DNA of 64,000 bases from Planococcus salinarum (GTDB taxonomy: Bacteria; Bacillota; Bacilli; Bacillales_A; Planococcaceae), in NCBI RefSeq assembly GCF_007004625.1, contig NZ_VIFV01000012.1, positions 38,797 to 102,796 on the forward strand. Direction: 5' to 3'. Numbering within the stretch: position 1 is the stretch's first letter; every line of letters starts with the position of its first letter. The position numbers and the translations under genes are program-made. The notes below the pieces were generated by a model that did not search any database, was not told where the DNA came from, and was given only the letters and a program-made list of their open reading frames with translations. Below, piece after piece: positions 27,024-34,094 of the stretch.

Positions 27024-27440
27024 TTGAACGAGTCACTAAAAGGGTATACAAAATACAAAAAAGGTGGGGTTACTATCAAATACCAGGCTATCAATCTGAA
27101 TGAGAAATTTTCTAAGTTCAATGAACACTGGTCGCCAAAAGTCATTGCTGAAATGAACGATTATCAATTTAAACTCGTCAAGATAGAGGGGCATTTTGAG
27201 TGGCACGATCATCCCGATACCGATGAGGTGTTTATCGTTCTCGAAGGTGAGATGTTCATTGATTTCCGCGATGGCCAAGTGAAAATTTCCCAGGGAGAGA
27301 TGTTTACGGTTCCAAAAGGAATGCAACATAAACCTTTTGCGGACCAGGAGTGTCATATCATGCTGGTAGAGCCAAGGGGCGTTGTGAACACTGGCGATAC
27401 TAAATCAGAATTCACAGCTGAGAATGATCTTTGGATTTAG
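27024..27440 (+). CDS. Small cupin-domain protein, start uncertain
   Basis: A single cupin barrel. Motif 1 is HFEWHDHPDTDEVFIVLEG (two His, Glu) and motif 2 GEMFTVPKGMQHKP (His), giving a complete metal site. The longest frame begins at TTG 27024 without a ribosome site. A good AAAGGTGGGG lies at 27060-27068, but the frame then reads GTT ACT ATC AAA, with no ATG, GTG or TTG. Either translation starts at TTG 27024, an unusual ATC/ATT-type codon is used, or a start codon was mutated. Substrate unknown. Confidence 0.75.
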   Translation: MNESLKGYTKYKKGGVTIKYQAINLNEKFSKFNEHWSPKVIAEMNDYQFKLVKIEGHFEWHDHPDTDEVFIVLEGEMFIDFRDGQVKISQGEMFTVPKGMQHKPFADQECHIMLVEPRGVVNTGDTKSEFTAENDLWI

Positions 27441-27448
27441 TCCCAAAA

Positions 27449-27495
27449 TAAAACAGGCGGAGAAAAAGAGACCCTTTTTCTCCGCCTGTTTTGGT
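27449..27495 (+). terminator. Intrinsic terminator
   Basis: AAAACAGGCGGAGAAA and TTCTCCGCCTGTTTT form a long stem, with a T tail. Confidence 0.92.
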
Positions 27496-27628
27496 GTGGA
27501 GCGGGATTGCCAGTAGCATGTGTGAAAAGGAAGAACAGGAAAGTGACTTCCTAATTTTTTAAAAAAATAAAGATTTATTAACCAAATTACGGTAATCTGA
27601 AAGAGATAGTACAAAAGGAGTGTGACTA

Positions 27629-28633
27629 ATGGAGTGCAACAATTGTTCAGTCGCTGAGCTGAGGTTTGATATCAAGCTGGAAGGCGACACCAATCTGTCC
27701 CTGATGGATAAAGTCGTCAGCCACCTGGAACGACGAGACATGGAGATTACAAGGAAAGAAAATAGATTGCTTATGAAAGAACGCGGCGCACAGGAATTTC
27801 TGGATTTCTGTCTGCATCTGATGGAACCGGCTGGAGTGCAGTTTCGCATCGATAAAGGCGCGTGGCAGGAACTGAGTGAAATGGAACAGGTTTTCAAGAC
27901 GGAATGGATCGATGAAGTCATCCGCAAAGAGCTGCTGGTGTGCCATTACCAGCCAATTGTTACGGCACAGGAAGAAGTATTCGCCTACGAAATGCTCGCC
28001 CGTTTCCATAACGAAGACGGCTCGGTCATTTACCCGAACGAAATTTTCCCGGCGGCCAAATCGCGCAGCCGGCTTTACGCGCTCGACCGGGTCTGCCGCA
28101 TGGCCGCTGTCCGCCATTCCGCTGCAATAAAAGACGTGAAAGCGTTCATTAATTTCATCCCGACTTCGATTTATTCGCCTGAATTCTGCCTGCGGTCCAC
28201 CATAGATTTGGCCAACGAACTTGGCGTGGATCTGCGGCAATTGGTATTTGAAGTGGTGGAGACGGAACAAGTGGATGATATCGAACATCTGCGGGAAATT
28301 CTCGCTTTCTATAAGAAGAAAGGATTCCAATATGCGTTGGATGACGTCGGCGAAGGTTACAGCACGATCGAAATGCTGGCGGATCTGAAGCCCCATTACA
28401 TGAAGCTGGATATGCAATTTGTACAGGGCGTCGCAAGTGACGAAAGCAAACAACAAACAGCGTTGCGCTTCCTTGAGAAAGCCCTGGAAATTGGTTCTGT
28501 TCCGCTGGCGGAAGGCATCGAGACGAAAGAAGATTTTGAATGGCTGAAGGAGCAGGGCTACCAATTGTTCCAGGGCTACTATTTCGGCAAACCGGCAAAA
28601 GAACCCCAGGGAATTACCGCCGTTAAAGCCTGA
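27629..28633 (+). CDS. EAL-domain cyclic-di-GMP phosphodiesterase
   Basis: A 334-residue soluble protein: an N-terminal domain of about 100 residues starting with MECNNCS, then a full EAL domain. Catalytic residues visible: E in YEMLARF, N in INFIP, E in VFEVVETE, the DD of ALDDVGEGYST, K in MKLD, E in LAEGIET and Q in QLFQGYYFGKP. It should be an active hydrolase of c-di-GMP. No GGDEF or membrane part. AAAAGGAG lies before ATG 27629. Followed after 64 bases by a flavin reductase gene. Confidence 0.9.
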   Translation: MECNNCSVAELRFDIKLEGDTNLSLMDKVVSHLERRDMEITRKENRLLMKERGAQEFLDFCLHLMEPAGVQFRIDKGAWQELSEMEQVFKTEWIDEVIRKELLVCHYQPIVTAQEEVFAYEMLARFHNEDGSVIYPNEIFPAAKSRSRLYALDRVCRMAAVRHSAAIKDVKAFINFIPTSIYSPEFCLRSTIDLANELGVDLRQLVFEVVETEQVDDIEHLREILAFYKKKGFQYALDDVGEGYSTIEMLADLKPHYMKLDMQFVQGVASDESKQQTALRFLEKALEIGSVPLAEGIETKEDFEWLKEQGYQLFQGYYFGKPAKEPQGITAVKA

Positions 28634-28697
28634 AGCAAGCTTCTGGTGCGGCAATTGCAGCTGTTTCGGGTACACTGAAAGAAAAGGAGTGATGGCT

Positions 28698-29291
28698 GTG
28701 CTGAGCTTTGATCCTTACCAACAGACGGACCGTGAAAATTATAAATTGCTGATCGGCTCGGTCATTCCGCGGCCCATTGCCTTTGTGACGAGCAAATCAG
28801 AGCAGGGCATTGTCAACGCTGCGCCTTTCAGCTACTTCAACCTCGTGTCGTCGAATCCGCCGATGCTTTCTGTTTCCGTGCAGCGGCAAGGCGGCCAAAA
28901 GAAAGATACCGCACGCAATATTCTTTCCGGCAAGGAATTTGTCGTTCACGTTGTGGACGAAGAAAACGTCTTTGAAATCAATGAAACATCCGCTTCGTTG
29001 CCGCCGGACCAAAGTGAAATCGATGTGACCAAACTGACGTTGGTCGACAGCGAAGAAGTCGGTGTGCCGGCCGTGGTTCAGTCAAAAATCCGCTTTGAAT
29101 GCGTCCTTCATCAGGCAGTCGACCTGCCGGGTGCGGACCTTCTTATCGGCCGGATTGTCCGAATCCATGTGGATGAGGCGATTTACAAAGAGGGACGCAT
29201 CAATGCAGACCTTTTGAAACCGGTCAGCCGTTTGGCGGGTACAAATTATGCCAAGCTTGGTGAAGTTTTCTCATTGAAGCGGCCGGATTAA
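28698..29291 (+). CDS. Flavin reductase-like FMN-binding protein
   Basis: FMN-binding split-barrel of the flavin-reductase (DIM6/NTAB) family, 197 residues. PRPIAFVTSKSEQGIVNAAP is the FMN-binding strand pair; later NPPMLSVSVQR and KDTARNI are typical. Members reduce flavins for monooxygenases or act as oxidoreductases; role here unknown. Three in-frame starts lie close together (GTG 28689, ATG 28692, GTG 28698); only GTG 28698 is spaced (8 bases) from AAGGAG. Confidence 0.85.
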   Translation: MLSFDPYQQTDRENYKLLIGSVIPRPIAFVTSKSEQGIVNAAPFSYFNLVSSNPPMLSVSVQRQGGQKKDTARNILSGKEFVVHVVDEENVFEINETSASLPPDQSEIDVTKLTLVDSEEVGVPAVVQSKIRFECVLHQAVDLPGADLLIGRIVRIHVDEAIYKEGRINADLLKPVSRLAGTNYAKLGEVFSLKRPD

Positions 29292-29311
29292 CGAAGCAAT
29301 TATTGATGTGG

Positions 29312-29355
29312 AGTCCATGGTGGAAAGCGTTGCTTTCCGGCATGGACTTTTTTTA
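29312..29355 (+). terminator. Intrinsic terminator
   Basis: AGTCCATG/CATGGACT with inner GGAAAGC/GCTTTCC, followed by TTTTTTT. It ends the flavin reductase transcript. Confidence 0.92.
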
Positions 29356-29388
29356 TATCGCGTTATGCAAAGTTCAAAAGCGTAGAGC

Positions 29389-29455
29389 GGATGTTTTTCG
29401 CTGTGCGAAAAACTCCAGGATTTTGAGGAGCTGCCACGAAAGTGGCGGCTTTTTC
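29389..29455 (+). repeat. Tandem stem-loop element beside phased arrays
   Basis: Stem-loop 1 (29389-29416): GGATGTTTTTCG/CGAAAAACTCC. Stem-loop 2 (29429-29450): AGCTGCCAC, loop GAAA, GTGGCGGCT, then TTTTT. It directly follows a complete terminator, so a second one is redundant, and it precedes the arrays at 29484. Confidence 0.75.
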
Positions 29456-29483
29456 AAATTTTTCGTTGGATTTTTTGCTAAGC

Positions 29484-29534
29484 GCAACTAAATTGGGTTT
29501 AACCGCAACTAAATTGTGAAATTGAGCAACTAAA
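29484..29534 (+). repeat. 21-bp phased array, core GCAACTAAA (3 units)
   Basis: GCAACTAAA starts at 29484, 29505 and 29526, exactly 21 bp apart. The same core in three units occurs at 32856. Confidence 0.85.
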
Positions 29535-29604
29535 ATAAAAAATGTGGAAAATATTTCAGATTATTGTTCGCTTTTTTCTATCTATAGCTTTGAATAATTG
29601 CTGA

Positions 29605-29739
29605 CCGCACCTCAAATGGGCCGGACCGCCCCTCGCAAGCCGATTTCCGCACCTCGCAGACGGATAACCGCACCCCAAAGCGATCAAGCCGCACCTCAAG
29701 CCAATCAACCCGCACCCCAAATCGATCAAGCCGCACCCC
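29605..29739 (+). repeat. 21-bp phased array, core CCGCACCTC/CCGCACCCC (7 units)
   Basis: Cores start at 29605, 29626, 29647, 29668, 29689, 29710 and 29731, all exactly 21 bp apart. Units 2-4 share most of their spacer bases with units 2-4 of the array at 32976, so the two arrays have a common origin. Both strands are open across it because of the 7-codon period; there is no ribosome site. Confidence 0.93.
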
Positions 29740-29855
29740 AACCCACAAATCGCTCCCTCGCCGCCGGTTTTATTCAAATAAATTCTTAAAATATTTTCCA
29801 GCCGCTGCCAGATGTTCTATAATTGTAAGAATATTAGAAAGAGGATGTGGGATTG

Positions 29856-30692
29856 ATGGAGGAGTTTGACTGGGTAGGCAGCGAAGAGCACTTTGTCGAT
29901 CAGCCGGATGTATGGGAAATGAACAAGATGGTCGTCGGCCGGTTCGGCGGCAATTCCGCGGCCGGGCAGACAAAGAACGAAGACGGTTGCCTGGCATGGG
30001 AACATGCGGAGGAAGACTGGGAATTGGCGATGATCATGGATGCGCATAATACAGCTGAAAGCGCGGAGCTGGTGAGGGAGCAGTTTCTTGCGCACCAGGA
30101 AGAGATCAAATCGTTCCTTACGATGGACGTCAGCTTTGAATTTTTTCAGAGCTTCGAGGCATTGCTGCTGCGGATTTTCCGGCAAAAGGATTTTCTGGCG
30201 ACGTGCCGGGAGATTCAGGGAGAGACCGCCTGTTTGATCGCCATCCGCAAGAGCAAGCACCTGTACTGGTTTTCGGTCGGTGATTGCTTGCTGTATCTCC
30301 ATCACCCGGAACTGGCGGCCATGGGGCAATATCAATTAAACCAGCGCCATTTTTACGAATGGATCGGGCAACAGAACAGTTTTGACCAACCGGTGCCGAG
30401 TTTCAGCAGCGGCTTGCGCGAGTTGCGGCAGGGGCTTAACCATATCCTGCTGGCAACGGACGGCCTGACGGAATGTCCAGGTGAACCGTATGCGGATCCC
30501 GCAGACATCTTCGGGGAATTTGAGGACCTTTCGCAGGAAACCGGCATTCAAACGCTGCTGGAAACGGTGCAGCGGAAGGGTGTGCGCGACAGCGTTACGG
30601 TGCTTTCCTGGACAGTCGACATTGCGGAAAAACCCTTGTACGCCAGCAATCAGCAAACTGTTACGAAAGGGGAGAGTTGGGGTGCTGAGTAA
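29856..30692 (+). CDS. PP2C-like protein phosphatase domain protein
   Basis: A 278-residue soluble protein with the PP2C motif order, although diverged: AAGQTKNEDGCLAW (motif with NED), MIMDAHN where most members have DGHGG, YWFSVGDCLLYL, LLATDGLTE and RDSVTVLSW. The metal-binding Asp residues are kept, so Mn/Mg-dependent Ser/Thr phosphatase activity is plausible. ATG 29856 is chosen over the upstream GTG, which overlaps GAGGATG. The next gene, a GNAT, starts inside its last codons. Confidence 0.8.
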   Translation: MEEFDWVGSEEHFVDQPDVWEMNKMVVGRFGGNSAAGQTKNEDGCLAWEHAEEDWELAMIMDAHNTAESAELVREQFLAHQEEIKSFLTMDVSFEFFQSFEALLLRIFRQKDFLATCREIQGETACLIAIRKSKHLYWFSVGDCLLYLHHPELAAMGQYQLNQRHFYEWIGQQNSFDQPVPSFSSGLRELRQGLNHILLATDGLTECPGEPYADPADIFGEFEDLSQETGIQTLLETVQRKGVRDSVTVLSWTVDIAEKPLYASNQQTVTKGESWGAE

Positions 30693-31104
30693 AGTGACTG
30701 CAGCCAATCCAAGCCTGCAGCTCAGGGAATTGATGGCTTACGCGATGTCGGAAGAGAAAGTGGAAGAGGAGTTCCTCCGGTATGGAACAAACTCGCATCG
30801 ATTCTTGTATGTGGCTGAAAACGAAGCGTTTATCGGCATCGAATTGAAAGCCGCTTCACGTTGTGAGATTCGCCATATAGCCGTTGCCGGCAACAGCCGA
30901 AGCCACGGACTCGGATCCCGCATGATTGATGAAGTTGCCAGGCTACACGGCATCCATGAAATCTTCGCGGAAACGGACCGGGACGCGGTGGGCTTCTACC
31001 GCAAAACCGGATTCAAAATAAAAAGCCTGGGCGAGAAATACCCAGGCCGAGAACGATTTTATTGTGCGAAAACTTTGCCTTCCAAATGGCGCGTGCAATT
31101 ATAG
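30682..31104 (+). CDS. GNAT family N-acetyltransferase
   Basis: A 140-residue acetyl-CoA-dependent acetyltransferase: EIRHIAVAGNSRSHGLGSRMID carries the beta4 strand and the acetyl-CoA pyrophosphate loop, and VGFYRKTGFKIKSLGEKYPG the C-terminal end. GTG 30682 follows AAGGGGAG and overlaps the PP2C-like gene by 11 bases. Its last 46 bases overlap the 3' end of the convergent phosphatase gene, and it contains that gene's terminator in its coding region. Substrate unknown. Confidence 0.85.
   Translation: MLSKVTAANPSLQLRELMAYAMSEEKVEEEFLRYGTNSHRFLYVAENEAFIGIELKAASRCEIRHIAVAGNSRSHGLGSRMIDEVARLHGIHEIFAETDRDAVGFYRKTGFKIKSLGEKYPGRERFYCAKTLPSKWRVQL
31015..31047 (-). terminator. Terminator of the minus-strand phosphatase, inside a GNAT gene
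   Basis: On the minus strand GCCTGGG (31047-31041) and CCCAGGC (31030-31024) pair around an AT-rich loop, followed by TTTTATTTTG. It starts 12 bases past the phosphatase stop and lies wholly inside the coding sequence of the opposing GNAT gene. Confidence 0.75.
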
Positions 31105-31655
31105 AGCGGACATTGCCACGCCCCTTCGAGATTTTTCAGAATGGTGATCGAGGTGTTGTCGAGCAGGGTTTTCTTGAATTGCTCCGGCATTAAAGACTTA
31201 AGCGTCAAGCCGATCAGGCCGCCATGGCTGACGACCAGCACGCGTTTGCCGGGAAAATCTTTTACGATATCCTGCAAGGCGGCGGTTGCGCGTTCTGCAA
31301 CCGCTTCACGCGTTTCCATGCCGAGGTCGAGCGAACGCCAGTCGGCTCCCCATTTTTCAAGGCGTTCCTCTTCTGTGGTGCCTTCGATTTCGCCGCCGTT
31401 CATTTCGCGCAAACGAGTATCAAAATGGCTGATGGGCAATCCGAGTTTTGCGCCGATGATTTCAGCGGTTTCCCTGGCACGCTCCAGGTCGCTCGCGATG
31501 ATCAGGTCCCATTCCTCTTCAACCGCGAGGCGATCGGACAGGGCAAGCGCCTGTTCCTTGCCGGTTTTATTCAGCGGGATATTGCTGCTGCCCTGCGCAA
31601 TCCCGAGCAGGTTCCATTCCGTAATGCCGTGTCTGACGATGCCGATTGTGGTCAC
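31059..31655 (-). CDS. Histidine phosphatase (phosphoglycerate mutase-like)
   Basis: A 198-residue branch-1 histidine phosphatase. Catalytic RHG is in GIVRHGITEWN, the acid loop near RLREMNGGEIEG, and the second His in VVSHGGLIG. Like Bacillus PhoE-type enzymes it probably hydrolyses small phosphate esters rather than acting in glycolysis. The frame opens at 31718, but GTG 31655 is 9 bases past AAAGGAG and gives the normal N-terminus. The 3' end overlaps the GNAT gene by 46 bases. Confidence 0.88.
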   Translation of the reverse strand: MTTIGIVRHGITEWNLLGIAQGSSNIPLNKTGKEQALALSDRLAVEEEWDLIIASDLERARETAEIIGAKLGLPISHFDTRLREMNGGEIEGTTEEERLEKWGADWRSLDLGMETREAVAERATAALQDIVKDFPGKRVLVVSHGGLIGLTLKSLMPEQFKKTLLDNTSITILKNLEGAWQCPLYNCTRHLEGKVFAQ

Positions 31656-31747
31656 CCAGATCAACTCCTTTATCGTTATTACTCTTTTCAGAATACCCCA
31701 AATTTCCTGTTTGCGCATCCATCAAAATCGATTATGGAGGAATACAT

Positions 31748-32317
31748 ATGCCCCAAACGACGACCATTTACAGCCAACTTCCGACCATCGAAAGTGAGCG
31801 ATTAACCTTGCGGAAGCTTGAAGGGACAGATGCTGAAGACATGTTCGAATACGCTTCAGAGCCCACCGTATCGCGATTCATGCCATGGCAGGCGCATCAA
31901 ACAACTGACGATACGAGGGAGTTTATCGGATTTATCCGCAAAGGCTATGTCAACGAAAACCAGTTGACCTGGGCCATCGAGCTGAAAAGCGAAAAAAAGA
32001 TGATTGGCACCATTGATTTTGTCACCTGGCTGCAGAAACGGCAGCGCGCGGAAATCGGCTACACCTTGTCCCATCAATATTGGGGGCAAGGGCTGATGCT
32101 GGAAGCAGCCGAAGCGCTGATTGATTTCGGATTCAAAGAAATGAATCTCATCAAAGTCGAAGCGCCGATCATGCTGGACAATAAACAATCGCAGCGCGTC
32201 GCCGAAAAGCTGGGAATGATTCGGGAAGGTGTGTTGCGCAAACACATGATCATCAAAGGGGAATTTGTCGATCTGGCGATGTACGCAGTTTTAAAGGACG
32301 AATTTTATTCGCGTTAG
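31748..32317 (+). CDS. RimJ/RimL-type GNAT acetyltransferase
   Basis: A 189-residue GNAT of the ribosomal-protein acetyltransferase-like group: ESERLTLRKLEGTDAEDMFEY at the N-terminus, AEIGYTLSHQYWGQGLMLEA for the acetyl-CoA loop, and NKQSQRVAEKLGMIREGVLRK at the end. ATG 31748 follows TGGAGGAA; the upstream frame has no ribosome site. Target unknown. Confidence 0.88.
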   Translation: MPQTTTIYSQLPTIESERLTLRKLEGTDAEDMFEYASEPTVSRFMPWQAHQTTDDTREFIGFIRKGYVNENQLTWAIELKSEKKMIGTIDFVTWLQKRQRAEIGYTLSHQYWGQGLMLEAAEALIDFGFKEMNLIKVEAPIMLDNKQSQRVAEKLGMIREGVLRKHMIIKGEFVDLAMYAVLKDEFYSR

Positions 32318-32391
32318 TGCTAGGATGAAATCCTTATCAATTCAACTGTAAGGCGGGTGCTGTTTGATAAACTACAGAAGGGGGCGGCGCA

Positions 32392-32733
32392 ATGAAACAT
32401 AAAAGAATTTATTGCTTGCTGATCTTATGCATCCTAATTCCAGGCATGGCGGCTTGCACCTTTGCTCCTTACACCGTCGATAACGAGTTTACCGGAACCA
32501 TCGAAGAACTGATAACGGAAGAAAAATTCCTGTTTGATGACAAATTTCTTGAGGTCAAAGAATATGGAGGGGAGTCAGAAGGCAGACGTGCGGGCAATAT
32601 ATATGAAATCCCTGTAGACAGCTTTGAAGAGTATGAAGTTGGGCAAAGGGTAAAAGTGACAGTCTTAACCAATTACAATGAAGACGTTTGGGATTCGGAA
32701 AGGATGAAATTCGAAATCACCATCATCGACTAG
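32392..32733 (+). CDS. Small predicted lipoprotein
   Basis: A 113-residue exported lipoprotein: positive start MKHKR, hydrophobic stretch, lipobox GMAAC with the lipid Cys at residue 22. The mature part is acidic with beta character (FTGTIEELI, YEVGQRVKVTVL) and resembles in outline short OB-like DUF3221-type Bacillus lipoproteins, but I do not recognise it firmly. AGAAGGGGG precedes the ATG. No function assigned. Confidence 0.75.
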   Translation: MKHKRIYCLLILCILIPGMAACTFAPYTVDNEFTGTIEELITEEKFLFDDKFLEVKEYGGESEGRRAGNIYEIPVDSFEEYEVGQRVKVTVLTNYNEDVWDSERMKFEITIID

Positions 32734-32756
32734 CCCTGTTCGAGCGCAACATACAA

Positions 32757-32836
32757 AAGGCGCCATCCCTCGCACCGCATAAAGGTGTAAAGGGTGGCGT
32801 TCGCTTTAAAACAAGATTTTAAAAATCGAAATTGCC
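32757..32836. repeat. Hairpin repeat, left copy flanking phased arrays
   Basis: GGCGCCATCCCT and AGGGTGGCGTT pair (32758-32801), a terminator-like hairpin. The following bases to about 32834 match the right copy at 33099-33177 at roughly three in four positions, including, on the minus strand, the last codons NFDF-stop of the aldo/keto reductase gene. The copy is thus a relic of that gene's 3' end and terminator. Confidence 0.65.
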
Positions 32837-32855
32837 TTTGAATATTTTGTTGACC

Positions 32856-32906
32856 GCAACTAAATGGCCGGGAACCGCAACTAAATTGCAGAATCGCGCA
32901 ACTACA
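32856..32906 (+). repeat. 21-bp phased array, core GCAACTAAA (3 units)
   Basis: Cores start at 32856, 32877 and 32898 (the last GCAACTACA), exactly 21 bp apart. Same word and unit number as the array at 29484. Confidence 0.85.
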
Positions 32907-32975
32907 AATAAGATATTGGTAAATATTTCAAATTCATATTCGTTTTTTTATATATTAGCTCTGAATAATTGCTGA

Positions 32976-33090
32976 CCGCACCTCAACAGGAGATAACCGC
33001 ACCTCGCAACCCGATTTCCGCACCTCGCAGACGGAAAACCGCACCCCAAACGACTCAAGCCGCACCCCAACACAATCCACCCGCACCCCA
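32976..33090 (+). repeat. 21-bp phased array, core CCGCACCTC/CCGCACCCC (6 units)
   Basis: Cores start at 32976, 32997, 33018, 33039, 33060 and 33081, exactly 21 bp apart. The word and several spacers match the array at 29605, and the stretch between the two arrays (AATATTTCA...TGAATAATTGCTGA) is also shared. Confidence 0.93.
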
Positions 33091-33096
33091 ACACAA

Positions 33097-33145
33097 AAAA
33101 CGCCATCCCTCCCACTGCATAACGGTGAACAAGGATGGCGTTTGC
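33097..33145 (-). terminator. Terminator of the aldo/keto reductase gene; right hairpin copy
   Basis: AACGCCATCC and GGATGGCGTT pair; on the minus strand TTTTTTGTGTT follows. It lies 16 bases past the reductase stop. A diverged direct copy lies at 32757. Confidence 0.8.
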
Positions 33146-33160
33146 TGTAAAACAGCTTTA

Positions 33161-34000
33161 TTAAAAGTCGAAATTATCCGGATCCGGACCGATGCGGCGG
33201 TTTTCATTCAAAGCTGAAATGCGCTCCATGTCTTCGCCGATCAACTCGAAATCGAATATTTGGGCATTCTGGATGATGCGATGTTCTTTGTTGGATTTTG
33301 GAATGGTGACGACACCGTTTTGAAGGTTCCAGCGCAGGATGACCTGGGCCGGCGTTTTTTCGTTTTTCATCGCAATTTCCCCAAGTACGGGATCATCGAG
33401 AAGCTGGCCCTGCATCAACGGCGACCAGGCTTCCAGCTGGATGTTGCGGGCTTTGCAGAATTCGTGAAGCTCTTTCTGCGTAAGGCGTGGATGGTATTCG
33501 ACCTGATTGACCATCGGCACAATTTCCGCGTCCGGCAATAAATCTAGCAGGTGGTGGATTTGGAAATTGCTGACGCCGATCGCTTTGACGCGGCCGTCTT
33601 TATAGAGTTTTTCCAGTGCGCGCCATGCGTCTTTGTATTTGCCTGCAACCGGCCAGTGAATCAGATACAGGTCAAGGTAATCCAGCCCCAATTTTTCAAG
33701 GCTCGTTTCAAACGCCGCAATTGCGGAATCATAGCCCAGATCGGAATTCCAGACTTTGGACGTGATGAAAAGGTCTTCACGCGCCAGGCCCGTTTCTTCG
33801 AGTGCTTCGCGGATTCCTTGGCCTACGCCCGCTTCATTGCCATAAATGGCGGCCGTGTCGATACTGCGGTAGCCATTTACAATCGCTGTCCGGACGGTAT
33901 CCGCTGCATCGGAACCGTTCTCGACTTTGAATACGCCGAGGCCGACCCACGGCATTTCCACACCGTTATGCAAAGTGCTTGCAGAAGTTAAGTTTTTCAT
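33161..34000 (-). CDS. Aldo/keto reductase (YvgN/YtbE type)
   Basis: NADPH-dependent reductase of aldehydes such as methylglyoxal in this subfamily (by family). 279-residue TIM barrel with the catalytic tetrad visible: Asp and Tyr in SIDTAAIYGNE, Lys in ITSKVWN, His in YLIHWP; cofactor loop TIPKSNKEHRI. The frame begins at TTG 34018, but ATG 34000 follows GGGGGGTGATC and is used. Bounded by a terminator. Confidence 0.93.
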   Translation of the reverse strand: MKNLTSASTLHNGVEMPWVGLGVFKVENGSDAADTVRTAIVNGYRSIDTAAIYGNEAGVGQGIREALEETGLAREDLFITSKVWNSDLGYDSAIAAFETSLEKLGLDYLDLYLIHWPVAGKYKDAWRALEKLYKDGRVKAIGVSNFQIHHLLDLLPDAEIVPMVNQVEYHPRLTQKELHEFCKARNIQLEAWSPLMQGQLLDDPVLGEIAMKNEKTPAQVILRWNLQNGVVTIPKSNKEHRIIQNAQIFDFELIGEDMERISALNENRRIGPDPDNFDF

Positions 34001-34094
34001 CGTTCGATCACCCCCCAATCAGAGAATCGTGTGCCTTTCAATATACCCGCTCATGCGAATAAAAAAACGGGTTTTCCAGTTTGCGGCAGCTGTG

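Noticed and set aside
29605..33090. CRISPR array
   Set aside because: Units are only 20-21 bp with 9-13 bp cores and about 10-bp spacers, some spacers are shared, and no cas gene is nearby.
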